The notes under the pieces are model-generated. The model worked only from the letters and a program-made list of their open reading frames with translations, did no database searches and was not told the DNA's origin. This document shows positions 34,632-42,597 of a DNA stretch of 64,000 bases, in pieces. The stretch lies in contig NZ_CP053839.1 in NCBI RefSeq assembly GCF_013201625.1, positions 1,426,001 to 1,490,000 on the forward strand, read 5' to 3'. Position 1 is the stretch's first letter. The number at the start of each line of letters is the position of its first letter. The DNA comes from Aliarcobacter lanthieri (lineage in GTDB: Bacteria > Campylobacterota > Campylobacteria > Campylobacterales > Arcobacteraceae). A program made the position numbers and the translations under genes.

Positions 34632-36961
34632 TTAGAACTTAACAGTTGCAGAAAAACTTACTATTCTTGGTGTTCCTAAAGAGTTTGCACTCACCCAATA
34701 ATTTTCATCTGTAAGATTTGCTACATTTATTCTAAAAATAGTGTCATATCCATCAAGTTTTGTTTCATATCTTAAACTTGCATCATACAAAGTATAAGAA
34801 GGAATTTTAGACGTATTTGCACTATCTTGCCAAGCAGAACCCGTATAATAAACACCTCCTGCTAAAAATATTTTTGCTTCTATTGGAAGCCTATATTCTA
34901 AAAATATTTTTACCATTTCAGATGCAGTTCCAGTTGCTTCTTTACCTTGTAAAGCTTTATTTGTAGCTTTTTCAATAGTTGGTTTTAAATATGTAACTCC
35001 ACCTGAGACTGTTAATCTATCTGTTACTTTTCCAGTTGCAAGAAGTTCAATTCCTTCATGTATTAAAAGCCCATCTTGAGTAAGTGTTGGAAGAGGTGTT
35101 GTAGTTTTATCCTCATAAGAATTAGCTTTTTCAATTCTAAATATTGCAGTACTCAAAAGTAAGTTTTTATTTACATTATACTTTGCCCCTATTTCATATT
35201 GTTTACTTATATAGGGTGAAAAAACTTCATTATAATTATTATATTTTGAACTAACAGTTGAACCATTTTCTAAAGCTTCTATATAAGTAGCATAAGTGGT
35301 TAAATCTTCTATTGGTTTAATATATCAAAGATATAGTTGGAGTTAAAGCATTATCATCATATCCTGATGTTCTTGAACCATTAACATTAAAACTATCACT
35401 TTTCAAATAAGCTAAATTAACTCCTATTAATGCACTTAATTGCTCATTAAAAGATATATTATCACCTAAAACAATATTTTTCTTTAATGATTCATTACTT
35501 CTATATTTTGTATTAGGTTGAGTATATGCAACTTTATTCATAGTATTAAAAGCATTTACATTATTATAAATATTTGGGTCATTATAAGTTATTCTTGATG
35601 GATTAGTTATATTCTGATTTCTTTGATGTACTGATGCACCCATTGTTAAATTGTGATTAATAAATCCAGTATAAAAATTGCCATCTAAATAAACATATCC
35701 TCCACTATCTTTATAATTATTTGGCGTTTGAAAATAGATACTTCTTGTATATGTATTCGTATTAGTATTTACTTTATTAATAAATTGTTGATTTTCATAT
35801 TCTGAAGTTTGATAAATATATGCTGTTCTTAAACTCCAATTTTCTGAAAAATTATATTTTGCACTTAATTCTACCTTATCACTTTCATTATCCATCCATC
35901 CCCACTCAGGAGTATAACTTTTACTTGTATTATAAGCTGATGGCATATTTCCAGTAATCAACCAAATTGGTCTTTGCCCTGTTGTAAGAGTATCTCTATG
36001 AGATGCAAATATTTGAAGTAGTAAATCATCTGTTACTTTAAAATCAACTGCTGCTGTTATTACTTTTTTTTCTTCTTTTCTATTTTCTTGAGATGTTTCT
36101 CCATCTTGATAAATACCACTTATTCTATATCCCCAGTTATCATTTATAGGTCCACCACTATCAAAAGATGTATAGTGATTTTCTCCTCCATTATTTCCAA
36201 CTGTGATTTTATTCATTTGCTTTGGAGTTGGTCTTTTAAGTACATAATTAACAGCACCTCCAACATTTCCACCACCATATAAAAATCCACTAAAACCACT
36301 TATAACTTCAATTCTATCTGCTTCTTCATTTGGTGCAACACTAAAAGAAGCAACTGGAGAACCATCAATTAAAGTATTGTAACTTCTAAATCCTCTAATA
36401 TTTGCATCCATTCCACCATAAATATCTTGATAACCTCTATCTTGTAAAACTGGATTTGCTCTTGTAACACCTTTTATATCTGTAACTCCCATATTTTCCA
36501 AGAGTTCAGCAGACATAACATTCATTGAATATGGAGTATCTTGAAGAGATAAATTTCCCCAAACTCCTAGAGTTTTTACATCTTCTACTAAATATCCTGA
36601 TTCAGCACTTCCATTTTTATAGCTTTCATTTACAGAAATTGTATCTATAACTGTTGTTTTTGAAAAACCATTTACTGCTTTTGGTTTATCTATTATATAT
36701 ATTATCCCCTCTTCTTCTACTGCTTTTAATTCTTCAGTTTCTAAGACTTTATTTAAACTGTTTATTACCCCCCCCGAAACTCATTTTGCTATCATCAACT
36801 TTCCTATCCTTCAAGCTTTTTGATTTTGAAATATAACTTACCTTATACTCTTTTACTATACTATCTACTGCCTCTTGCAAACTTATCTCTTTTGCATTTA
36901 ACATTGTTCCACTTATCATCATTGATGTTACTACTGAAACAAAAACTTTATTCTTCATCAT
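34632..36961 (-). pseudogene. TonB-dependent siderophore receptor, split by two frameshifts
   Basis: Three frames join into one receptor. The N-terminal part, 36961 down to about 36770, has a signal peptide and the start of an STN domain (EISLQEAVDSIVKEYKVSYI). At the G8 tract (36768-36775) the frame stops soon after; deleting one G reads on through the rest of the STN domain into the plug (MNVMSAELLENMGVTD). The barrel reads to PTISLIY and a stop at 35317; skipping one base there continues as KPIEDLTTYATYIEAL to the terminal Phe (FSATVKF). Intact, it would be about 775 residues, typical for this family. The STN domain implies FecA-like signalling, but no FecI/FecR gene is here. Confidence 0.9.
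36768..36775 (-). repeat. G8 tract in receptor gene, possible phase-variation site
   Basis: Eight consecutive C on the plus strand (G8 on the coding strand) fall in the STN domain reading SFGGG. Loss of one G restores the downstream frame, giving SFGGVINSLNKVLE. Homopolymeric G tracts switch genes on and off in Campylobacter relatives. Confidence 0.8.
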
Positions 36962-36976
36962 CTCTCCTTATCTTTA

Positions 36977-36995
36977 TTTATTATGAGAATTGGTT
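36977..36995. promoter_or_regulatory. Possible Fur-type site upstream of the siderophore receptor
   Basis: The sequence ATTTATTATGAGAATTGGT carries TATGAGAAT, similar to Fur half-sites such as TGAGAAT, some 16-35 bases before the receptor ATG. Iron repression of a siderophore receptor would make sense, but the site is only a partial match. The remaining ~250 bases up to 37252 hold AT-rich sequence and the terminator, with no gene seen. Confidence 0.35.
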
Positions 36996-37222
36996 TCTCT
37001 AATTAGTAAGACGACTGAACTATAAAAAAATGGACGTCTTTTTACAAGAAATTTTGAAATTTATTAAATGTCCATCTAAAATTACCATAAATTAGTACTT
37101 TTTAAAATGAAATATTTCTTATATTTTGATTATTTTAACTAATTTATTTTTATCTCTTTACTTTGATTTTACTTAATAGATAATCTTTAAGATTTTGTTA
37201 AGCTTTTTAATAGAAAATTCTA

Positions 37223-37251
37223 AAACTAGAAGAGAAAATCTCTTTTAGTTT
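37223..37251 (-). terminator. Terminator after the NimA-like gene
   Basis: AAACTAGAAGAGA pairs with TCTCTTTTAGTTT (one G-T) around a 3-base loop, just past the minus-strand stop; U-rich sequence follows on that strand. Confidence 0.75.
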
Positions 37252-37252
37252 T

Positions 37253-37726
37253 TTATTTATAATATCTTCCTACACAATTTAAAATATCAATCTTTATTAC
37301 AGCTGTTCCTTTTACCATTTTTTCTGGTAGTTCTCTACCTACTAAATGTGGTGTAAATTTAGATACTATTTGACTCAAGGCTCTATACTTTTCATCAAAC
37401 TCACTAAGCAAAGAAGCTTTACCTTCTATAATAACACTATTGAATTCTGTATTAACATCACAAGGATTTTCAACTCCTTCATAAAGTAAACCTATCATTT
37501 CATCTACTTCAAAACATACATTTTGATTAAATTTTACATTATCTATTTTTTTACCTTTTGGAAGTCCATGCATATATATTTTATTATCAAAATATACATA
37601 ATGCATTGGTAAAATATAAGGAAATCCATCTTCACTAATAGTTCCCAATCTTCCAACTTCAGATCTCAAAAGTAATTCATCTATTTCATCTTTAGTTAAT
37701 AAATGTGTTTTTGTTCGATGTCTCAT
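37253..37726 (-). CDS. Pyridoxamine 5'-phosphate oxidase-fold (NimA-like) flavoprotein
   Basis: The 157-residue protein fits the split-barrel flavin family including nitroimidazole-resistance NimA: LLLRSEVGRLGTISEDGFPY, LPMHYVYFDNKIYMHG and a GKKIDNVKFNQNVCFEVDE block. It probably binds flavin and reduces small molecules, but the substrate is unknown. It is divergent from benE, and both share the same 16-base element upstream at 37785 and 37833. Confidence 0.82.
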   Translation of the reverse strand: MRHRTKTHLLTKDEIDELLLRSEVGRLGTISEDGFPYILPMHYVYFDNKIYMHGLPKGKKIDNVKFNQNVCFEVDEMIGLLYEGVENPCDVNTEFNSVIIEGKASLLSEFDEKYRALSQIVSKFTPHLVGRELPEKMVKGTAVIKIDILNCVGRYYK

Positions 37727-37784
37727 AATATCTCCCCTTTTATTTAAAATTTTAAGAAATTATAAAAGAAAATAATTTTTTCAT

Positions 37785-37800
37785 CAATCCAAAAATTGCT
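37785..37800 (-). promoter_or_regulatory. Shared promoter element upstream of the NimA-like gene
   Basis: On the minus strand the sequence is AGCAATTTTTGGATTG, identical to the benE copy. Exactly 20 bases separate its end from the -10 hexamer TATAAT (37764-37759). TTG of the element plus ATG gives a -35 TTGATG with 17-base spacing. Confidence 0.75.
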
Positions 37801-37832
37801 TATTTTAATCAATTTTATAAAATTTAAGAATT

Positions 37833-37848
37833 AGCAATTTTTGGATTG
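37833..37848 (+). promoter_or_regulatory. Shared promoter element upstream of benE
   Basis: AGCAATTTTTGGATTG, then 20 bases, then TATACT (37869-37874). The last TTG with TAA gives TTGTAA at -35 with 17-base spacing. It contains the dyad CAAT-N6-ATTG. It faces away from the copy for the NimA-like gene, with 32 bases between the two. Confidence 0.75.
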
Positions 37849-37898
37849 TAAAATATTTTTAAAGCACTTATACTTTCATAATTTTTTAATTAAGGAGT

Positions 37899-39074
37899 AT
37901 GAAAATGAGTAAAAAAACATCTGCTATTCCACCAATAATTGCTGGTTTAATTTCAGTTATTGTTAATTATGGTGGAACTTTTATTTTAATCTTCCAAGCT
38001 GCACAAATGGCTGGACTAAGTCCAGAACAGACAGCTTCATGGGTTTGGTCAATTTCTATTGGAGTAGGAATCACAGGGATATTACTTAGTTGGTATACAA
38101 AAGAACCTATTATCACAGCTTGGAGTACTCCAGCAGCTGCATTTTTGGTAACTGCTATTGTATCTATTTCTTATGCTGAAGCCATAGGTGCATATATACT
38201 CTCTGCTTTAGCATTTTTTATTTTGGGGGTTACTGGATATTTTGGAAAGCTAATAAAACTAATCCCTATTAGTGTAGCTTCAGCTTTACTTGCAGGGATT
38301 TTATTGCAGTTTGGTATCTCTGCTTTTTTAAATATGACAATAAATCCAATATTGGCTATTTCAATGTTTTTTGTATATATTTTAGCAAAAAGGGTTTCTC
38401 CTAGGTATGCTATTGTTTCTGTTTTAGTTTTTGGATTTATCTTTTTACTTCTTCAATCACAAATAGATTTTGCAGGGTTTGAACTAAAATTAGCAGCTCC
38501 AGTTTTCACAGAACCAGCTTTTTCACTCAATGCAACTTTGAGTATAGCTTTACCACTATTTTTAATTACACTAACTGGGCAATATATGCCAGGGCTTTTA
38601 ATACTTCAAAATGATGGATTTAAAACAAGTGCAAAACCTATTCTTGCAACTACTGGTTTAGGTTCAATAATAATGGCTCCTTTTGGTTCTCATGCTTTTT
38701 GTTTGTCATCTATTACATCTGCTATTTGTACAGGAAAAGAGTCACATGAAGATCCTTCTAAAAGATGGATTGCAGGAGTTGCAGCTGGAGTATTTTATAT
38801 TTTGGTTGGTATTTTTGGAGTTACTTTGGCTGCACTTTTTTCAGCTTTTCCAGCAACATTTATTAGTACTTTAGCTGGGCTTGCACTAATAAGTACAATA
38901 GCAGGAAGCCTTTCAAATGCAATGAGTGAAGTAAGTACAAGAGAAGCTGCTATGATTACATTTTTAGCAACTGCTGCAAATATCAATATTTTTGGTATTG
39001 GTGGTGCATTTTGGGGTCTTGTTTTAGGATTAATCTCTTATTTTATTCTAAATATTAAATTTAAAAAGAATTAA
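37899..39074 (+). CDS. benE: BenE family benzoate/H+ symporter-like transporter
   Basis: The 391-residue protein has about twelve membrane helices and family sequences: VNYGGTFILIFQAAQMAGLS, EPIITAWSTPAAAFLV and GLLILQNDGFKTSAKPI, FGSHAFCLSSITSAICTG. BenE proteins move benzoate or similar aromatic acids in some bacteria; no benzoate degradation genes are here, so the substrate is open. Its promoter carries the shared element. Confidence 0.88.
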   Translation: MKMSKKTSAIPPIIAGLISVIVNYGGTFILIFQAAQMAGLSPEQTASWVWSISIGVGITGILLSWYTKEPIITAWSTPAAAFLVTAIVSISYAEAIGAYILSALAFFILGVTGYFGKLIKLIPISVASALLAGILLQFGISAFLNMTINPILAISMFFVYILAKRVSPRYAIVSVLVFGFIFLLLQSQIDFAGFELKLAAPVFTEPAFSLNATLSIALPLFLITLTGQYMPGLLILQNDGFKTSAKPILATTGLGSIIMAPFGSHAFCLSSITSAICTGKESHEDPSKRWIAGVAAGVFYILVGIFGVTLAALFSAFPATFISTLAGLALISTIAGSLSNAMSEVSTREAAMITFLATAANINIFGIGGAFWGLVLGLISYFILNIKFKKN

Positions 39075-39090
39075 ACAATTTTAAAATCAT

Positions 39091-39121
39091 AGTTCTCAAA
39101 CTAATAGTTTGGGAACTTTTT
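39091..39121 (+). terminator. Terminator after benE
   Basis: AGTTCTCAAACT pairs with AGTTTGGGAACT (one G-U) around AAT, followed by a T-run TTTTT. A strong Rho-independent terminator. Confidence 0.9.
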
Positions 39122-39165
39122 AGCTATACTTTGCAAAATTTTTAAGAAAGCAAAGAACAAATCGT

Positions 39166-40770
39166 ATGAATATAGTATCAAAAGATGCACCAGTAGAAGT
39201 TTCAATATCAAAAATGAAAAAAATATTAGATGATTTTGGATATAAAGTAAAACTCTCAAAAGAAAAAAATCCAGTAAAAAATAGTTTTTCTATAAACCTA
39301 AGCTTTGAAGGAGCGAATAATTATATATTCTCTAATGGAAAAGGCTCAATGTTGGACTCATGTTTAGCTAGTGCTTATGGAGAATTTATAGAAAGACTAC
39401 AAACAAATCTATATTTTAATGATTTTTATTTAGAAGATAGAAAGTTTTTCCCTGATCAAAAAGAGTTCAGTATTGATGAAGATTTTTTTCCTGATGAATT
39501 AAAAAAACAATATGATACAAAAGATTTTGAAAATGAAGATTTTTTGGACTTTAATTCAAATAATTTTGATAAAATCATTTCTATACCATTTATAAATCAA
39601 AATACTAAACAAGAAGTATATTTTCCAACAAGTCTTTTATCAAATCTTTTTGCAAGTAATGGATTATCTACAGGAAATACACAAAATGAAGCAAAAGTTC
39701 AAGCTCTTTGTGAAATTTTTGAACGATATGTAAAACTAAAAGTTATAAAAGAAGGTTTAGCTTTACCAGAATTTCCAAAAGAAATAATAGAAAACTTTCC
39801 AAAAATAAAAGACGATATAAAATCTTTAGAAGATCAAGGTTTTAAATTAAAAGTTTATGATTCTTCTTTAGGTGGAGTTTTTCCAGTAACTGCAATAGCT
39901 TTTATAAATCCAAAAAATAATACACTTTTTTTATCTTTTGGAAGCCACCCTATTTTAGAAGTATCAATTGAAAGAACTTTGACTGAACTATTACAAGGTA
40001 GAGAATTAAACGAACTTGATAGCTTTGAAAAACCATCATTTGATATGAGAGAGATAAGCTCATCATCAAATTTAGAATCACATTTTGTAGACTCAAATGC
40101 AAAAGTAGGAATACAATTTTTAAGTTCAAAAAAATCGTATTCATATACTCCTTGGCAATTTAATATAGAAAAAAGTAGTGAGCAATTTATACTTTTAAAA
40201 GAGATTTTAGATAAACAAAATAAAACTATATATTTAAGAGAATATGATTATTTAGGCTTTTACTCTTGTCAAATGATAGTTCCAAATTTTTCAGAAATAT
40301 ATCCACTTGAAGATATGATTTATAACAATAAGAATCAAGGAAAACTAATAAGAGATTTTATTTTAAATAAAGATGCTTATGATTTAGAAGATTTATTAAC
40401 TCAAATTGATGGTTATGATGATTCTGTAAATGTTGGAGCATTTATTGGTGTTATTTTTAAAGAAGACTTTTCTCTTTTTGAATTTAAAGCTGATATTTTA
40501 ATAAAACTAAAAGAGTATGAAGAAGCTATTTTTAATTTAGAACAAACAAATAAAAATTTTAACTATCTTTTATCACAACTTCTAAGAATGTACCAAAATA
40601 AGCTAAATTTAGAAGATTATATCGAGGCACTTGATGATATCTTTAGTAAAAAAGATATTGAAAAAGCATTAAAAATCATAGAAGGTAAAAGTTCTTTAAT
40701 AAACTTAGAGTTTGCAATTGAATATAAAAATATATTAGCTTTATTTGATTCTAAAAAAGAGAAATTTTAA
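39166..40770 (+). CDS. ycaO: YcaO-domain protein, ribosomal S12 methylthiotransferase accessory type
   Basis: YcaO enzymes use ATP to activate amide bonds; E. coli YcaO helps beta-methylthiolation of S12 by RimO. The N-terminal FSNGKGSMLDSCLASAYGEF, then the ATP residues in EFIERLQTN, EAKVQALCEIFERY and VSIERTLTELLQGRE fit the E. coli type. C-terminal residues about 430-530 contain helical TPR-like pairs. The length of 534 is slightly less than E. coli. No azole-peptide precursor or RimO gene is adjacent. Confidence 0.9.
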   Translation: MNIVSKDAPVEVSISKMKKILDDFGYKVKLSKEKNPVKNSFSINLSFEGANNYIFSNGKGSMLDSCLASAYGEFIERLQTNLYFNDFYLEDRKFFPDQKEFSIDEDFFPDELKKQYDTKDFENEDFLDFNSNNFDKIISIPFINQNTKQEVYFPTSLLSNLFASNGLSTGNTQNEAKVQALCEIFERYVKLKVIKEGLALPEFPKEIIENFPKIKDDIKSLEDQGFKLKVYDSSLGGVFPVTAIAFINPKNNTLFLSFGSHPILEVSIERTLTELLQGRELNELDSFEKPSFDMREISSSSNLESHFVDSNAKVGIQFLSSKKSYSYTPWQFNIEKSSEQFILLKEILDKQNKTIYLREYDYLGFYSCQMIVPNFSEIYPLEDMIYNNKNQGKLIRDFILNKDAYDLEDLLTQIDGYDDSVNVGAFIGVIFKEDFSLFEFKADILIKLKEYEEAIFNLEQTNKNFNYLLSQLLRMYQNKLNLEDYIEALDDIFSKKDIEKALKIIEGKSSLINLEFAIEYKNILALFDSKKEKF

Positions 40771-40781
40771 TTTCTCTTTTT
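40754..40781. terminator. Bidirectional terminator between ycaO and PPOX gene
   Basis: AAAAAGAGAAATT pairs with AATTTCTCTTTTT around a 2-base loop, at the converging ends of ycaO and the PPOX-fold gene. Confidence 0.85.
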
Positions 40782-41385
40782 ATTGTTTGTTATAAAACTT
40801 CATCTGTTTGATAGTATGCATATCTATATTTGAAGCTCTATTTTCTAATTTCTGAGTGAGTTTATCTCTTTTTTCATCATTTAAGTTTTGCCCTACTTTT
40901 ATTTTACAAGATATATTTTGTGGATTTAACCTAATAATAGTAACTTTATCCAACATTTTTGTGTACATTGCCTTATCATAAGCTATTTCTTCATAACCAC
41001 CATCTTTTTGCAATTTTTTCATCAAAGCATTTAAAACTTTTGCTTTTTCATCACCATTTTCTATAAAACTCAAAATTCCTTCAAGTAAAACTGAAGCAAA
41101 AAATTGAGTTGCAGGACAAGCAGCAACTGTATCAAAAAAATATGATGGAATAGTAGAATATGGCTGTACAACCAAAAAAGAACCATTTGGGTTCTCTTTA
41201 ATAGTATCTATTTTTTTACCTTCATTACTTCCATGAAAGTATATAGAGCCTTGAAAATATACAAAATTTAAAGCTATACAATATGGTTTACCATTATTTA
41301 TTAAACTTAAAGTTCCATATTCACAAGCTTCCAAAACTTCATTTATACTATTTTCATCTTTTACATCAAATTCTGCTCTTCTCAT
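40780..41385 (-). CDS. PPOX-fold flavoprotein of the NimA-like kind
   Basis: A 201-residue relative of the NimA-like protein at 37253: ACEYGTLSLINNGKPYCIALNF, FQGSIYFHGSNEGKKIDTIK and VAACPATQFFASVLLEG. It is longer at the C-terminus by a helical, basic extension. It starts 11 bases after the MOSC gene, hence co-transcribed and under the same shared promoter element. A substrate is not indicated; reduction of nitro or N-oxidised compounds would fit the family and MOSC neighbour. Confidence 0.82.
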   Translation of the reverse strand: MRRAEFDVKDENSINEVLEACEYGTLSLINNGKPYCIALNFVYFQGSIYFHGSNEGKKIDTIKENPNGSFLVVQPYSTIPSYFFDTVAACPATQFFASVLLEGILSFIENGDEKAKVLNALMKKLQKDGGYEEIAYDKAMYTKMLDKVTIIRLNPQNISCKIKVGQNLNDEKRDKLTQKLENRASNIDMHTIKQMKFYNKQ

Positions 41386-41396
41386 TTTAAATCCTT

Positions 41397-42110
41397 TTAT
41401 GTGTGATAATAACTAAATTGCTCATCTTTATCACCTAAATCATATCTTTTTTGTAAAGAGTTTTTAAACTGATATCCTAACTCTTTACAATTTAAAGTTT
41501 CTAAAGTCAAATTTTCATCAATCATTGGATTTACTATAATTTTATTTAGCTTTTCAATAGTTAATGTTGGATTAAGCCTACTTTGTAAGAAAACATCATC
41601 TTCTTTTGTTATATTACCTTCTTTTAAAACCTTTGCATAAAATCCTGTAAATCCACTTTCAAAAATAAATTTTGTCATATTCTTTTTTTCTGTATTTGCA
41701 CTAAGTTTCCAGCAAGGTTGTCTTGGTTGTGTAATTTGTACTTGTGTATCACCAATTTGTAATATATCTCCAATACAAATATCTTTTTCACAAATTTTAT
41801 CAAGTATTAAATTCTCTCCAAAATATGCCATATTAGATATATCAAAAATATTATTGAAATGTGAATTTATATTTTGATATGTTAGTTTTGAAAATAAAAA
41901 TAGTGCTTTATTTTCTCCACCATGATGAAGTAAATCAGCTTGAAAATCATCAACAAATCCAGTTTTAGTAAGAAATGCTTTTGAAACCGGATATTTTTTT
42001 ATACCAGAGACAAGCTCTTCTCTTTTTTGATTTTCAAGTTTTGTGACAGTTACATTTCCTACTTTTATATATAAAATAGTTGATATTTTTTTTGACATTT
42101 TAAACTCCAT
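41397..42110 (-). CDS. MOSC domain protein (YiiM-like)
   Basis: MOSC proteins carry molybdenum cofactor; E. coli YiiM reduces N-hydroxylated bases. Here HHGGENKALFLFSKLTY, FGENLILDKICEKDICIGDI and ITQPRQPCWKL with the Mo-ligand Cys show the family. The C-terminal 50 residues are a helical 3-alpha part as in YiiM. A second ATG at codon 5 is an alternative start. The operon partner is the PPOX-fold protein downstream; its promoter has the shared element. Confidence 0.88.
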   Translation of the reverse strand: MEFKMSKKISTILYIKVGNVTVTKLENQKREELVSGIKKYPVSKAFLTKTGFVDDFQADLLHHGGENKALFLFSKLTYQNINSHFNNIFDISNMAYFGENLILDKICEKDICIGDILQIGDTQVQITQPRQPCWKLSANTEKKNMTKFIFESGFTGFYAKVLKEGNITKEDDVFLQSRLNPTLTIEKLNKIIVNPMIDENLTLETLNCKELGYQFKNSLQKRYDLGDKDEQFSYYHT

Positions 42111-42150
42111 CTTTTATATGCAAGAGTATAAAAGAATATAAAGTTTTTTA

Positions 42151-42166
42151 CAATCCAATAATTGCT
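42151..42166 (-). promoter_or_regulatory. Shared promoter element upstream of the MOSC-PPOX operon
   Basis: On the minus strand it reads AGCAATTATTGGATTG, with one base different from the other copies. Exactly 20 bases follow before TATACT (42130-42125). TTGTAA at -35 has 17-base spacing. It lies 41 bases before the MOSC start and overlaps the end of the Sel1 gene by 2 bases. Confidence 0.75.
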
Positions 42167-42584
42167 AATTTTTATTTTTATCTTTTTTGAGAATAGATTT
42201 ATATTTATCACAAGATATTTCACTTCCATTTTCACAAGCTTTTTCCAGCCAATGTTTAGATTTTTGATAATCTTGTTCTATATTATTTTCTCCATTATAA
42301 TATATAAATCCCAAATTATTTTGAGCAATAACATCTCCTTGAGTAGCAGCTTTTTCCCACCAAAAAACAGCCTTTTCAAAATCTTCTTCAATGCCAAAAC
42401 CTTTTGCATACATTGTTCCAAGATTATTTTGAGATTTCATATCTCCTTCTTGTGCTCTTTTTATCATAATAGCAGCAAGTTGAGATTGAGTATTTATCTT
42501 AAGCTCTTCTTTTTTATTAACATCTTTATTTGAACATGATGTTAAAGTTAATATTAGTAAAGAACTTAAGATAATATTTTTCAT
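42165..42584 (-). CDS. Sel1-repeat lipoprotein
   Basis: An N-terminal signal ends in a lipobox LTLTSC (Cys about 17). The mature part has two to three Sel1/TPR-like repeats (AQEGDMKSQNNLGTMYAKGFG, then AATQGDVIAQNNLGFIYYNG), which bind other proteins. In this lineage such small Sel1 lipoproteins are common and of varied role. It lies 13 bases after the ABC-F gene, perhaps as the second gene of that unit. Confidence 0.85.
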   Translation of the reverse strand: MKNIILSSLLILTLTSCSNKDVNKKEELKINTQSQLAAIMIKRAQEGDMKSQNNLGTMYAKGFGIEEDFEKAVFWWEKAATQGDVIAQNNLGFIYYNGENNIEQDYQKSKHWLEKACENGSEISCDKYKSILKKDKNKN

Positions 42585-42597
42585 TTTATTCCTTTAT

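Noticed and set aside
39166-40770. YcaO as part of an azole-peptide (RiPP) cluster
   Set aside because: No precursor peptide, dehydrogenase or transporter lies adjacent, and the sequence matches the S12-accessory type.
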